A DNA stretch of 64,000 nucleotides from Actinomadura xylanilytica (GCF_030283145.1 NZ_JASNWE010000005.1:248001-312000); one strand, 5' to 3'. Positions 24,983 through 33,354 are shown, numbered from the stretch's first letter. Notes: generated by a model not told the origin, from the sequence alone. Numbers and translations are program-made.

Positions 24983-25879
24983 TCAGGGGCCGGTGGGGTG
25001 GTCGGGTGTGCGTCCGGTGGCGGGCGCCGGGCCGCCTCCGGGCTCGGCCCGGGGGCGGGGTTCGGGTTCGCCGAAGCGGGTGAGGGTGAGGGTGGCCAGG
25101 ACGGCCAGGGTGAATCCGGTGATGGCGACGGGGGCGAAGCCGGGGCGGCTGCGGTCGCCGAGGAGCCAGACGCCGATGCCGGCGGGGACGGCGGTCTGGG
25201 CGACGACGAGGGCGGCGATGGTGGGGGTGACGGAGCCGCGGCCGAGGGCGGTGGCGTAGAAGGCGAAGGCGGCGGTGCCGCCGGCGGCCAGCGCGTAGGT
25301 GGCGGGGTCGCGGAGCAGCTCGAGGGGGGCGAGGCTGGTCATGACGCGGACGGAGATGGAGACCAGGCCGAAGCCGAGGCCGGCGATGGCGCCGAGGGCG
25401 GCGGCGGCGGTGCGTCCGGTGAGGCGGGTGGCGGCGGCGCCGAGCAGGACGAGGGCGGCTGCGGCGGCGGGCAGGGTCCAGCGGAGGGCGGCGGGGACGT
25501 GGGCGGGGCCTTCGTGGCCGGAGGAGATGCCGAGGAGGACGAGGCCGGCGCAGACCAGGGCGATGGCGGCCCCTTCGCGTCGGGTGATGTGGATCTTCAG
25601 GAGGGGGCCGGCGGCGAGGGCGGTGACGGCGAGTTCGCCGGCGACGACGGCCTGGACGACGAACAGGGGGAGTGCGCGGAGGGCGCCGAGTTCGGCGGCG
25701 AAGCCGAGGAGGTCCAGGGTGAGGCCGGCGAGGAAGGGGAGCTGCGTGGTGAGGCGGATCAGCATGCGGGGGCCGGTGCCGTGGGCGGCGACGGCGGTGC
25801 GGGCTCCGGCGGCCTGGAGGGCGGTGCCGAGGCCGAAGCACACGGCGGCGGCGAACGCCCCCAGCAGCCCCCAGGTCAT
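24983..25879 (-). CDS. DMT-superfamily-like membrane protein
   Basis: This 298-residue protein has about ten hydrophobic helices (for example FAAAVCFGLGTALQAAGA at the start and ALVVAQTAVPAGIGVWLLGD near 230) and a Pro/Arg-rich C-terminal tail. The two-fold repeat of helices and the final PAGIGVWLLGDRSRPGF motif suggest a drug/metabolite transporter-type carrier. The substrate is not predictable. Confidence 0.75.
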   Translation of the reverse strand: MTWGLLGAFAAAVCFGLGTALQAAGARTAVAAHGTGPRMLIRLTTQLPFLAGLTLDLLGFAAELGALRALPLFVVQAVVAGELAVTALAAGPLLKIHITRREGAAIALVCAGLVLLGISSGHEGPAHVPAALRWTLPAAAAALVLLGAAATRLTGRTAAAALGAIAGLGFGLVSISVRVMTSLAPLELLRDPATYALAAGGTAAFAFYATALGRGSVTPTIAALVVAQTAVPAGIGVWLLGDRSRPGFAPVAITGFTLAVLATLTLTRFGEPEPRPRAEPGGGPAPATGRTPDHPTGP

Positions 25880-25957
25880 TGACTCACAGTAGGCATGCGT
25901 GCGGGGACGGTGTTCGGGCGGGGTGTGTTCCGGGCGCTGGGACGTCCGGGGGCGGGG

Positions 25958-27193
25958 TCAGCCTTCCAGGGCGTACTGCATGGCGCGGAACTTGTTCTGT
26001 GCTTCGGCGAGTTCGGCGGCGGGGTCGGAGTCGGCGACGATGCCGCAGCCGGCGAACAGGCGGGCGCGGTCGCCCTGGATCTCGGCGCAGCGCAGCGCGA
26101 TGCCCCATTCGCCGTCGCCGCGGGCGTCGACCCAGCCGACGGGGCCGGCGTAGCGTCCGCGGTCCATGCCCTCCAGTTCGCGGATGAGGTCGAGGGCGCG
26201 GCCGGTGGGGGTGCCGCCGACGGCGGGGGTGGGGTGCAGGGCGGCGACGACGTCCAGGACGGAGCGTTCGCCGGCGAGGCGGCCGTGGACGGCGGAGGCC
26301 AGGTGCATGACGTTGGGGAGGGTGAGGAGTTCGGGTTCGGCGGGGACGTGGAGTTCGGCGCACAGGGGGGCGAGGGCGTCGCGGACCATCTCGGCGGCGT
26401 AGGCGTGTTCCTGGCGGTCCTTGGCGGAGGCGAGGAGGCGGGCGGCGCGGGCGGCGTCGTCGGTGGTGCCGGTGCCGCGGGCGGTGGTGCCGGCCAGGAC
26501 GAGGGAGTCGACGCGTCCGCCGGTGCGGCGGATCAGGAGTTCGGGGGTGGCGCCGACGAGGCCGGCGACCGAGAAAGTGTAGCAGGCGGGGAAGCGGCCG
26601 GCCAGGCGGCGGAGCAGGACGCGGGGGTCGATGGGTTCGGCGGCGTGGGCGTACAGGTCGCGGGCGAGGACGGCCTTGCCGAGGTGGCCGGCGCGGATGC
26701 GTTCGACGGCGGCGGCGACGGCGCGTTCCCAGGCGGGGGCGGTGAGGGCGCCGTCGCTCCAGCTGAGCCGGGTGGGGGGCGCGGGTTGGCGGGTGGGGGC
26801 GGGGGTGGGGGTGTCGTCGCCGATGGTGGTGAGCCAGGCGCGGCCGTCGCGGCGGCCGAGGACGTGGCGGGGGACGATGAGGACCGAGTCGGGTGAGGCC
26901 GGGTCGAAGCCGAAGGTGCCGAAGGCGACGGGGCCGGTGCCGGGGAGGCCGACGGGGTCGTCGATGTGGGCGGCGGCGAACAGTTCGCGCAGGTGGCGGG
27001 CGGCGTCGGTGAACCGGTCCGGGCCGCCGGGGAGGGGCAGGCGGGCGGCTTGGCCCCAGCCGACGATGCCTTCGCCGTGCCGGATCCAGGCCAGTGCGGC
27101 GGGGTCGGGGAGGCGGGGGATCAGGTCGCCGGGGTCGGCGATGGGGACGGTCCGCACGACGAGGCGTTCGGGTGCGCTCACGGCCAGCTTCAC
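25958..27193 (-). CDS. isochorismate synthase
   Basis: This 411-residue chorismate-binding enzyme has the conserved C-terminal core: IRAGHLGKAVLARDL near residue 165, TPELLIRRTGGRVDSLVLAG near 215, LHPTPAVGGTPTGRALDLI near 318 and the Mg-binding CAEIQGDRARLFAGCGIV near 370. It converts chorismate to isochorismate, the substrate of MenD encoded 8 kb away, so menaquinone supply is the likely role; a siderophore role is less likely because no other siderophore genes are present. GTG 27193 is chosen because a -10-like TAGAGT ends seven bases before it, predicting a leaderless mRNA. Confidence 0.88.
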   Translation of the reverse strand: MKLAVSAPERLVVRTVPIADPGDLIPRLPDPAALAWIRHGEGIVGWGQAARLPLPGGPDRFTDAARHLRELFAAAHIDDPVGLPGTGPVAFGTFGFDPASPDSVLIVPRHVLGRRDGRAWLTTIGDDTPTPAPTRQPAPPTRLSWSDGALTAPAWERAVAAAVERIRAGHLGKAVLARDLYAHAAEPIDPRVLLRRLAGRFPACYTFSVAGLVGATPELLIRRTGGRVDSLVLAGTTARGTGTTDDAARAARLLASAKDRQEHAYAAEMVRDALAPLCAELHVPAEPELLTLPNVMHLASAVHGRLAGERSVLDVVAALHPTPAVGGTPTGRALDLIRELEGMDRGRYAGPVGWVDARGDGEWGIALRCAEIQGDRARLFAGCGIVADSDPAAELAEAQNKFRAMQYALEG

Positions 27194-27233
27194 GTCTGCC
27201 ACTCTACGACAGAGTTGAACCTGTTCAAACAGG
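27191..27233 (-). promoter_or_regulatory. leaderless promoter with overlapping palindromes
   Basis: On the minus strand TTGAAC (27228-27223), a 16-base spacer and TAGAGT (27206-27201) form a -35/-10 pair, with GTG seven bases later, so transcription should start at the start codon. Two palindromes overlap the -35 box: TTGAACCTGTTCAA (27215-27228) and CCTGTTCAAACAGG (27220-27233). They look like a repressor operator for the isochorismate synthase gene. Confidence 0.6.
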
Positions 27234-27263
27234 GCGGGTGCCCGGTGCCGGTGAGGCGTGCGC

Positions 27264-27292
27264 CACACCGCCGCCGGTGGGGCGGCGGTGTG
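27264..27292 (-). terminator. terminator of bioY
   Basis: A perfect 12-bp stem (27264-27275 with 27281-27292) and a 5-base loop lie 11 bases after the minus-strand bioY stop. It separates bioY from the promoter of the isochorismate synthase gene. Confidence 0.85.
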
Positions 27293-27303
27293 GGCGGGAG
27301 CGG

Positions 27304-27900
27304 TCAGGCGGAGCGGTCGCGGCCCCGGCCGGCGAGCTTCCACGCGGCCGGGAGCAGCCCGGCGGCCAGCAGCACCTTCAGCCCGTCGCCCGCCAGGAAC
27401 GGGGTCACGCCGAGGCCCAGCGCCTTGCCGAGCCCGATGTGCAGGGAGGCCATCAGGTAGGGCACTCCGGCCGCGTACATGATCGCGGTGCCGGTCAGCA
27501 TCGTCGCGACGGTGCGTCCGGGGGTGCGGTCGCCGCCGCGTTCCGACATCCGGCCGACCACCGCGGCGGCCACGATGAACCCCAGCACGTAGCCGAGGGT
27601 GGGGGCGCCGGCGCCGGACCCGCCGTCGACGAACCACGGCATCCCGGCGAGGCCGGCCAGCAGGTAGACCACCATGCCGAGCGCGGCGCGGCGCCAGCCG
27701 AGGGCGGCGCCGGCCAGCAGCACCGCGAAGGTCTGGCCGGTGACCGGGACGGGGGTGCCGGGCAGCGGCACCACGATCTGGGCGGCGACGCCGACGAGCA
27801 CCGCGGCGCCCGCGACCAGCGCGGCGTCGCGGGCGAGGGTGCCGGGGAGCAGGTCGCCCAGGACGGCGGGGCGTCGCTGGGCGGCATGGGCAGTAGCCAC
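27304..27900 (-). CDS. bioY: biotin transporter BioY
   Basis: This 198-residue membrane protein has six hydrophobic helices and the BioY S-component motifs: VPLPGTPVPVTGQTFAVLLA near 43-62, GMPWFVDGGSGAGAPTLGYV near 85-104, and GVTPFLAGDGLKVLLAAG near the end. BioY binds biotin in the membrane and works alone or with an ECF energising module; no such ATPase genes are adjacent. GTG 27900 follows a perfect AGGAGG by five bases. Upstream, 68 bases away on the same strand, is a spermidine-synthase-like gene. Confidence 0.93.
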   Translation of the reverse strand: MATAHAAQRRPAVLGDLLPGTLARDAALVAGAAVLVGVAAQIVVPLPGTPVPVTGQTFAVLLAGAALGWRRAALGMVVYLLAGLAGMPWFVDGGSGAGAPTLGYVLGFIVAAAVVGRMSERGGDRTPGRTVATMLTGTAIMYAAGVPYLMASLHIGLGKALGLGVTPFLAGDGLKVLLAAGLLPAAWKLAGRGRDRSA

Positions 27901-27968
27901 GAATCCTCCTATTGGTTCCTGTCTAGCCGAAACTTAGCGAACCGGCTGGGCAGGGGGGATCACGCGGG

Positions 27969-28691
27969 CTACAACTTCGCCGTCTCCGGGTTTGTCGGGC
28001 CGGCCGCTTCGCGGGTGCCGCGGGCCAGGTAGACCACGTCGGGTTCGCCGCGGCGGGCGGGGACCTCGCGGGCCTGGACCCGGTCGAAGCGGCGGCGCAG
28101 CAGGTCCTCGAACGCCGGGGCGGCGCCCGCGCTCCACACCGCCAGGACGCCGCCGGGCGCCAGGTGGCGGGCCAGCAGGTCCAGGCCGGCGTCGCCGTAG
28201 AGGCGGGCGTTGCCGGGGGTGACGGTCCATTCGGGGCCGTTGTCGATGTCCAGGCAGATCGCGTCGTAGCGGCCGGTGCCGGCGGGCGGGGACCGCAGCC
28301 AGTCGAGGAGGTCGGCGCGTTCGAGGGTGACGCGGGGGTCGTCGAGGGCGCCTTCGGAGCAGGCCCGCAGGAAGGTGTCGTGCCAGGCGATCACGGCGGG
28401 CTCGCGCTCGACGACCGTCACCCGCTGGACCCGGGGGAGCCGTACGGCCTCGGCGAGGGAGAACCCGACGCCGAGGCCGCCGATCAGGACCGCGGCGGGC
28501 GGGCCGTCGCCGCCGGCCGCGAGCCGGACCAGCAGTCGCTCGGACTCGCCGTCGCGGGTGTCCATCAGGAACATCCCGTTGCTGATGATCTCGAAGTCGG
28601 CGCCGTCGCGGCGCAGCACCAGCTCGCCGCCCTGTCCCTCGGCCCGTTCGACGACGTCGGGCCCCTCATCACACCCCGTGGAGATTCGCAT
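27969..28691 (-). CDS. spermidine synthase-like SAM-dependent methyltransferase
   Basis: This 240-residue protein has the polyamine aminopropyltransferase Rossmann pattern: VLIGGLGVGFSLAEAVRL (SAM loop, near residue 69), VTVVEREPAVIAWHD near 91, and YDAICLDIDNGPEW near 142. It is shorter than true SpeE and lacks an obvious N-terminal tetramer domain, so the substrate may differ from putrescine. It lies just upstream of bioY on the same strand. Confidence 0.8.
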   Translation of the reverse strand: MRISTGCDEGPDVVERAEGQGGELVLRRDGADFEIISNGMFLMDTRDGESERLLVRLAAGGDGPPAAVLIGGLGVGFSLAEAVRLPRVQRVTVVEREPAVIAWHDTFLRACSEGALDDPRVTLERADLLDWLRSPPAGTGRYDAICLDIDNGPEWTVTPGNARLYGDAGLDLLARHLAPGGVLAVWSAGAAPAFEDLLRRRFDRVQAREVPARRGEPDVVYLARGTREAAGPTNPETAKL

Positions 28692-28751
28692 GACCGACGA
28701 CCCTAGCCACTGCCCCGGCCGAAAGTCATCGAGTTTCCGGGGGGTCGGGCT

Positions 28752-28769
28752 GGGGCCGGACTCGGCCCC
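28752..28769 (-). terminator. hairpin after MFS exporter gene
   Basis: GGGGCCG (28752-28758) pairs with CGGCCCC (28763-28769) across a GACT loop, 23 bases beyond the stop of the minus-strand exporter gene. It is a plausible terminator. Confidence 0.55.
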
Positions 28770-28792
28770 CCCTGGCCGGAACCTGCCGGGGG

Positions 28793-30418
28793 CTAGCCCG
28801 TGCGGACCGGCGCCTCGACGGCCCCGGCTTCACGGTCACCGCCCGCCGGGCCGCCCGCCGGGCCGCCCGCAGGGCCGATCGCAGGGCCGCCCGCCGCCGC
28901 GCCGGGCTGCCGGCCCGGCGCCTTGGCGTTGATGAAGACACCCGCGACCACCGCGGCCAGCAGCATGATGCCCGCGGAGACCCAGGTCGCCACGGAGTAG
29001 CCGTGCACCGTCGCCGCCGCCAGTGCCGCCTTCGCCTGCGGCATCTGCCGGGCGGGGTCGCCCCGGTGGTCGGTCAGCCAGTCCGTGGTCGCGCCGGCCG
29101 CGATCGTGTTGAGCAGCGCGGTGCCGACCGACCCGCCCACCTGCTGCATGGTGTTGAGGGTCGCCGAGGCCGCCCCCTGCTCGTGCGGGGCGACGCGGCC
29201 GGTGGCCGTGGAGATGGCCGCCATGAACGTGGCGCCCAGGCCGAGACCCATCATGCAGATGCCGGGCAGGACGTGGCTGAGGTAGGTGGCGTCGACGTCC
29301 ATGGAGGCCAGGAAGGCCAGGCCGCCGGCGGCCAGCGTCAGACCGGGCGTGATCAGCGCCCGGGCCGGCACCTTGTGCAGCAGCCGCGCCGAGACCTGGG
29401 TGGAACCGATGATCATGCAGGCGGTCAGCGGCAGGTAGGCCGCACCGGTCTTCAGCGGCGACCAGCCCTTGATGCCCTGAAGGTAGTAGGTCAGGAACAG
29501 GAAGACGCCGAACATGGCGATGGTGACCAGGGCCATCGTCAGGTAGGCGCCCGCCCGTTGGCGGTCCTTGACGATGTGCAGGGGCAGTAGCGGTGTCCGG
29601 GCGCGGGTCTGCCACAGGGAGAAGGCCCCGAGGACCGCCACGCCGCCGATCAGCAGGGTCAGCACCCGGGTGTCGCCCCAGCCGCGGGACTCGGCCTCGC
29701 TGAAGCCGTAGACGATGGACAGCACGCCGGAGGTGCCCAGCACGGCGCCGAGGAGGTCCAGCCGGGCGCCGGTCCTGCGGCCCGGGTCCTTGAGCATCAC
29801 GATCGCGCCGATCACCGCGAGGGCGGCCACCGGGGCGTTGACGTACAGGCACCAGCGCCAGTCCAGGTACTCGGTCAGGAAGCCGCCGACCAGCATGCCG
29901 ATGGCGCCGCCGGCTCCGGCGATGGCGCCGAACACGCCGAACGCCTTGCCGCGTTCGCGCGGGTCGGTGAAGGTCGTGGTCATCAGGGACAGCGCGGCGG
30001 GGGCCAGTAGCGCGGCGAAGACGCCCTGCAGGGCGCGGGCCGCGAACAGCATGCCGGGGCCGGTGGCGGCGCCGCCGAGCGCGGAGGCGCCGGCGAAGCC
30101 GATCAGGCCGATGATGAAGCTGCGCCTGCGTCCGAACAGGTCTCCGAGTCGGCCGCCGAGCAGCAGCAGGCCGCCGAAGGCGAGGGTGTAGGCGGTGATG
30201 GTCCACTGCCGGTCGCCGTCGGTCATGCCGAGGTCCCGCTGGGCGGACGGCAGGGCGATGTTGACGATGGTCATGTCCAGCATCACGATCAGCTGGGCGA
30301 GCGCGATGACCACCAGGCCCCACCAGCGGCGGGGGTCGGGCGGCGGGGCGTCCTCCCGCTCGCCCGGGGATGTGCCGGGGCGTTCGGGGCCGTTTTCGGG
30401 CACGACTGTGTCGGTCAT
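28793..30418 (-). CDS. MFS multidrug exporter (DHA2, EmrB/QacA-like)
   Basis: This 541-residue protein has about 14 membrane helices. Family motifs are VMLDMTIVNIALPSAQRDLG near residue 46 (motif D1), GGRLGDLFGRRRSF near 85 (motif A) and the motif C-like GAIAGAGGAIGMLVGGFLTE near 150. The tail is a Gly/Pro/Ala repeat. It would expel drugs by proton antiport. ATG 30418 is preferred over ATG 30439, with GGAAGG upstream. No dedicated repressor is adjacent; the neighbouring divergent module is the ECF41 sigma factor. Confidence 0.92.
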   Translation of the reverse strand: MTDTVVPENGPERPGTSPGEREDAPPPDPRRWWGLVVIALAQLIVMLDMTIVNIALPSAQRDLGMTDGDRQWTITAYTLAFGGLLLLGGRLGDLFGRRRSFIIGLIGFAGASALGGAATGPGMLFAARALQGVFAALLAPAALSLMTTTFTDPRERGKAFGVFGAIAGAGGAIGMLVGGFLTEYLDWRWCLYVNAPVAALAVIGAIVMLKDPGRRTGARLDLLGAVLGTSGVLSIVYGFSEAESRGWGDTRVLTLLIGGVAVLGAFSLWQTRARTPLLPLHIVKDRQRAGAYLTMALVTIAMFGVFLFLTYYLQGIKGWSPLKTGAAYLPLTACMIIGSTQVSARLLHKVPARALITPGLTLAAGGLAFLASMDVDATYLSHVLPGICMMGLGLGATFMAAISTATGRVAPHEQGAASATLNTMQQVGGSVGTALLNTIAAGATTDWLTDHRGDPARQMPQAKAALAAATVHGYSVATWVSAGIMLLAAVVAGVFINAKAPGRQPGAAAGGPAIGPAGGPAGGPAGGDREAGAVEAPVRTG

Positions 30419-30559
30419 GTGTTCGGCTGCCTTCCACATGTGCGTGTTCGGGGTCGGTTCGGGCCGACCGCGGTGGGCCGGCATCGTGCTGCGGCGCGGT
30501 CGGGGGCCGGCGGTGCCGCTCGGCGCCGGGTCAGGCGGGTGAAGCCGGGCATCAGGGCC

Positions 30560-30752
30560 TCAGGGGTGGGCGTCGAGCCACTCCTGGAAGGTGGGGGGCC
30601 GGCGAGTTCGGCGTGAGCGTCGGGCAGGAGCCCGCCACCGGCGGCGTACCCGGCATCGGAACGACCCGGTACCCCCGTTCGGCGAGGACGTCCACGACGT
30701 GGCGTCCCAGCCGCCCGGTCGCTCCTGCCACTGCGAACTTCCCGATGCTCAT
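30560..30752 (-). pseudogene. NAD(P)-binding oxidoreductase (NmrA/SDR-like), collapsed remnant
   Basis: The start at 30752 encodes MSIGKFAVAGATGRLGRHVV, a Rossmann GATGRLG start. After about 33 residues the frame leaves the family; the end of the family protein (GGGLLPDAHAELAG, then TFQEWLDAHP and a stop at 30560) follows in other frames, the last slip falling in a run of six C. About 190 central residues are missing. The gene is divergent from an ECF41 sigma factor, and oxidoreductases of this kind are the known ECF41 partners, so this was probably the cognate target. Confidence 0.7.
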
Positions 30753-30851
30753 GCTCCGTGCCTTTCCTCGATCGCCAAACGATGTTTGGACCGCTCGGAA
30801 TGCGGCCTGTGCGCCGCCCGGATCGTTCGCGCGGTGTCCTGACGAACACCA

Positions 30852-30879
30852 GACGTGGGCGATCCGACCCCTTGTGACA
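30852..30879 (-). promoter_or_regulatory. ECF41-type promoter toward the oxidoreductase remnant
   Basis: On the minus strand TGTCACA (30879-30873) is followed after 17 bases by CGTC (30855-30852). This is the -35/-10 pair described for ECF41 sigma factors, one base longer than its partner on the other strand. It points at the collapsed oxidoreductase gene. Confidence 0.7.
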
Positions 30880-30913
30880 GCTCGGCCATGTGATACGGGC
30901 CACTGATCGCAGG

Positions 30914-30940
30914 TGTCACAAAGCGGTGGGGACCGGCGTC
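30914..30940 (+). promoter_or_regulatory. ECF41-type autoregulatory promoter
   Basis: TGTCACA (30914-30920), a 16-base spacer and CGTC (30937-30940) form an ECF41-type promoter 45 bases before the start of the ECF41 sigma factor gene. It implies positive autoregulation. Confidence 0.8.
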
Positions 30941-30984
30941 TTGTGCGTGTGGCAGGGCTGAGAGCGAACCAGCAGGAGCCGGAC

Positions 30985-31917
30985 ATGAGCGAGCACCGCG
31001 AACGAACCACGGACGAGCCGCCCGATCGTGCCGACCGCGTGGACTCCGCCACCGAGGCGTTCGTCGCCCACCGCAACCTGCTGTTCACCGTGGCCTACGA
31101 GATGCTCGGCTCGGCCGCCGACGCCGAGGACGTCCTCCAGGAAACCTGGCTGCGATGGGTCGGCGTCGAGCTGGACACCGTCCGGGATCAGCGTGCCTAC
31201 CTGGTCCGGATCGTCACCCGGCAGGCGCTGGACCGGCTGCGTGTACTCCGCCGGCGCAAGGAGTCCTACGTCGGTCCGTGGCTGCCCGAGCCGCTGCTGA
31301 CCGCGCCCGACGTGGCCGACGACGTCGAGTTGGCCGAGAGCGTCTCGATGGCGATGCTGCTGGTCCTGGAGACGCTCACGCCGACCGAACGGGCGGTGTT
31401 CGTGCTGCGCGAGGTGTTCGACCTGGAGTACGGCGAGATCGCCGAAGCGGTCGACAAGACCCCCGCCGCCGTCCGCCAGATCGCGCACCGGGCACGCGCG
31501 CACGTCGCCGCCCGCCGACCCCGCGGGGCCGTCTCCGCGGCCGACACCCGCGACGCACTCCAAGCGTTCCAGCGGGCGATCGAAACGGGCGACCTACAGA
31601 GCCTGCTCGACATCCTCGCGCCGGACGTCGTCGCCCTCAGCGACGGCGGCGGCATCAAACACGCCCTGCCGCGGCCCATCCTGGGGGCCGCAAAGGTGGT
31701 TCGCCTGCTGGCCACCGGTTGGTACAAGCGCGGCACCGGAATATCGGTCGAACCGGTGCAGATCAACGGCGGCCCGGCGCTGCTCGTCCGACTCGACGGG
31801 GAGCTCGATGGCGTACTGGCGGTACGGGTCGAGAATGGCCGCGTCACCGGCCTCTATCACGTGCGCAACCCCGAGAAACTGTCGCGGATAGAACGAGAGA
31901 CCACCGTGACCCGCTGA
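30985..31917 (+). CDS. ECF41-family sigma factor (SigJ-like) with SnoaL-like C-terminal domain
   Basis: This 310-residue protein has sigma region 2 (residues 22-85, AEDVLQETWLRW), region 4 (about 120-175, LTPTERAVFVLREVFDLEYG) and a C-terminal SnoaL-like domain. All three ECF41 signatures are present: WLPEP (99-103) between the sigma regions, DGGG (220-223) in the extension, and NPEKL (295-299), a variant of NPDKL, at the end. In this group the extension regulates activity instead of an anti-sigma factor. ATG 30985 follows AGGAG. ECF41-type promoters face both this gene and the divergent oxidoreductase remnant. Confidence 0.93.
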   Translation: MSEHRERTTDEPPDRADRVDSATEAFVAHRNLLFTVAYEMLGSAADAEDVLQETWLRWVGVELDTVRDQRAYLVRIVTRQALDRLRVLRRRKESYVGPWLPEPLLTAPDVADDVELAESVSMAMLLVLETLTPTERAVFVLREVFDLEYGEIAEAVDKTPAAVRQIAHRARAHVAARRPRGAVSAADTRDALQAFQRAIETGDLQSLLDILAPDVVALSDGGGIKHALPRPILGAAKVVRLLATGWYKRGTGISVEPVQINGGPALLVRLDGELDGVLAVRVENGRVTGLYHVRNPEKLSRIERETTVTR

Positions 31918-31972
31918 GGCCGAAACGGCCCGCAGAAGGTACTAACGAGTTGCGCAACGCGATTCTCAGCGG

Positions 31973-32319
31973 TTGGCGCGAGAGGACGCGGAAAGAGTCA
32001 AGCGCTGCGCGCGGACGAGGAACACCGCCGCCCTCGGCATGCTCGGTGCAACCGTGCTGCTAGGCGGTATCGGTACTGCCCAAGCGGCGGAGCCCGGCAG
32101 CAACGTAACCACCAAGGCTGCGGCGTATACTCCCGAGTCCATCTGCGGGAGCGGCTACTACGTGCAGGAGCAGGCGCCGCTCTCCGGCACCAGGGTCTAC
32201 CTGCTCTACAATGGCACATATAACTGCGTGGTGACGATTAAGACCGCGTCAGGTGCGTGCGCTTCTTCGGATACCACAACAATACGAGCTACACCAGCCC
32301 TTGGATGCACTGCGGCTGA
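31973..32319 (+). pseudogene. spore-associated protein A-like secreted protein, broken
   Basis: A TTG at 31973 opens a frame with a signal peptide (hydrophobic MLGATVLLGGIGTAQAA near residue 23) and a mature start CGSGYYVQEQAPLSGTRVYL then YNGTYNCVVTIKT, which matches spore-associated protein A of actinomycetes. The frame then shifts; the family C-terminus RCVRFFGYHNNTSYTSPWMH, then CG and a stop, is read one frame over and ends at 32319. About 40 middle residues are missing. It is therefore an internally deleted, frameshifted relic. Confidence 0.75.
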
Positions 32320-32341
32320 CGGACCGTTCAGGGAAGTGGAA

Positions 32342-32383
32342 CCGGCCAGGCGGCCAACGGCACCCCGTTGGCCGCCTGGCCGG
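32342..32383. terminator. perfect 19-bp bidirectional terminator
   Basis: Bases 32342-32360 pair perfectly with 32365-32383 across a 4-base loop. The hairpin lies between the end of the spore-protein relic and the end of the convergent epimerase gene. Confidence 0.9.
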
Positions 32384-32421
32384 CCACGACGTGGGGCGGG
32401 ACGGCCGGCCGCGCCAACGGG

Positions 32422-33354
32422 TCACGCCAGCTCTTCCCTGAAACCCTGGCGCCAGGACGGGAAGCGAAGCTCCCAGCCGAGCTCCCGCTTGGCCTTGGCG
32501 TTGGAGAAGCCGCGCCCCTCGGTCATCATCGTCACCGCCACTTCCCCCGCCAGCGGCCGGGCCAGCCAGGCGGGGACACGCATCGGCCGCTTCGCCCCCG
32601 CGCACTCGGCCAGATAGGGCAGCCACTCGACGGCCGGGGCCGGTTCGTCGTCGACGATGTCGAACACGCCCCTCGCCCGCTGCTCCACAGCCAGCACGGT
32701 GGCGCTCGCAGCATCGTCCAGATGCACCCACGAGCAGTAGCCGACGCCGCCCCCGACGATCGGGAACCGCCGCTTGCGCACCGGCTCGACCAGGCCGTCG
32801 GTGGCGCCCGGCCCGTAGAACCAGCCGTAGCGCAGGACCGCGCCGCCGGCCCTGACGACCGCGTCCTCGACGTGGCGGATCGCCGCCATCGCGGGCTCCG
32901 CCGCTGTTCCGGTCATCGGGTCCACCGGGTCCTGCTCGGTCTTCACCCGGCCGCCCTCGCGGATGCCGTTCCAGGCGGCGTAGCCCTGGGCGACGAAATG
33001 GGGGACGCCGGTCGCCTCGCCGGCGGCCAGCAGGTGGTCGGTCCCCTCGGTGCGCAGCCGGTTGGTGCCGGCGAACCACCGATCCATGTGCTTCATATCG
33101 GGTTCACCGGCGTGCGCCACCGAGATCGCGGTCATCTGGTGCACGATCACGTCCGGCCGGGCGGCCTCCACCGCCTCACCGACCGACGCCGCATCCAGCC
33201 CGTCCATCACGACGCCCTCCGCGCCCAGCCGCTCCAGCAGCCTCAGCTTGGCCGCGCCCGTCGTCGAAGCCGTCACCTGGTGGCCACCCTCCACGAGCCG
33301 CGGTACCAGCCGCCGCCCCAGCACCCCGGTCCCACCCGCCACGAACACTCGCAT
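32422..33354 (-). CDS. NAD-dependent epimerase/dehydratase family protein
   Basis: This 310-residue extended-SDR-like protein has the NAD-binding start VFVAGGTGVLGRRLVPRLVE (GxxGxxG near residues 7-13), a YGWFYGPGATDGLVEPV segment near 170 and a C-terminal substrate domain. The canonical YxxxK is not obvious, as in atypical SDRs. ATG 33354 is selected because GGGAGG lies nine bases before it. Epimerases are one of the three classic ECF41 partner types, and the ECF41 gene ends 500 bases away, but I see no ECF41-type promoter directly upstream. Confidence 0.85.
   Translation of the reverse strand: MRVFVAGGTGVLGRRLVPRLVEGGHQVTASTTGAAKLRLLERLGAEGVVMDGLDAASVGEAVEAARPDVIVHQMTAISVAHAGEPDMKHMDRWFAGTNRLRTEGTDHLLAAGEATGVPHFVAQGYAAWNGIREGGRVKTEQDPVDPMTGTAAEPAMAAIRHVEDAVVRAGGAVLRYGWFYGPGATDGLVEPVRKRRFPIVGGGVGYCSWVHLDDAASATVLAVEQRARGVFDIVDDEPAPAVEWLPYLAECAGAKRPMRVPAWLARPLAGEVAVTMMTEGRGFSNAKAKRELGWELRFPSWRQGFREELA

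Noticed and set aside
22935..25841. Very long open frame on the minus strand (over 900 codons) made of Arg/Pro/His
   Set aside because: It overlaps three well-supported genes in another frame; its composition is the typical shadow of GC-rich coding DNA.
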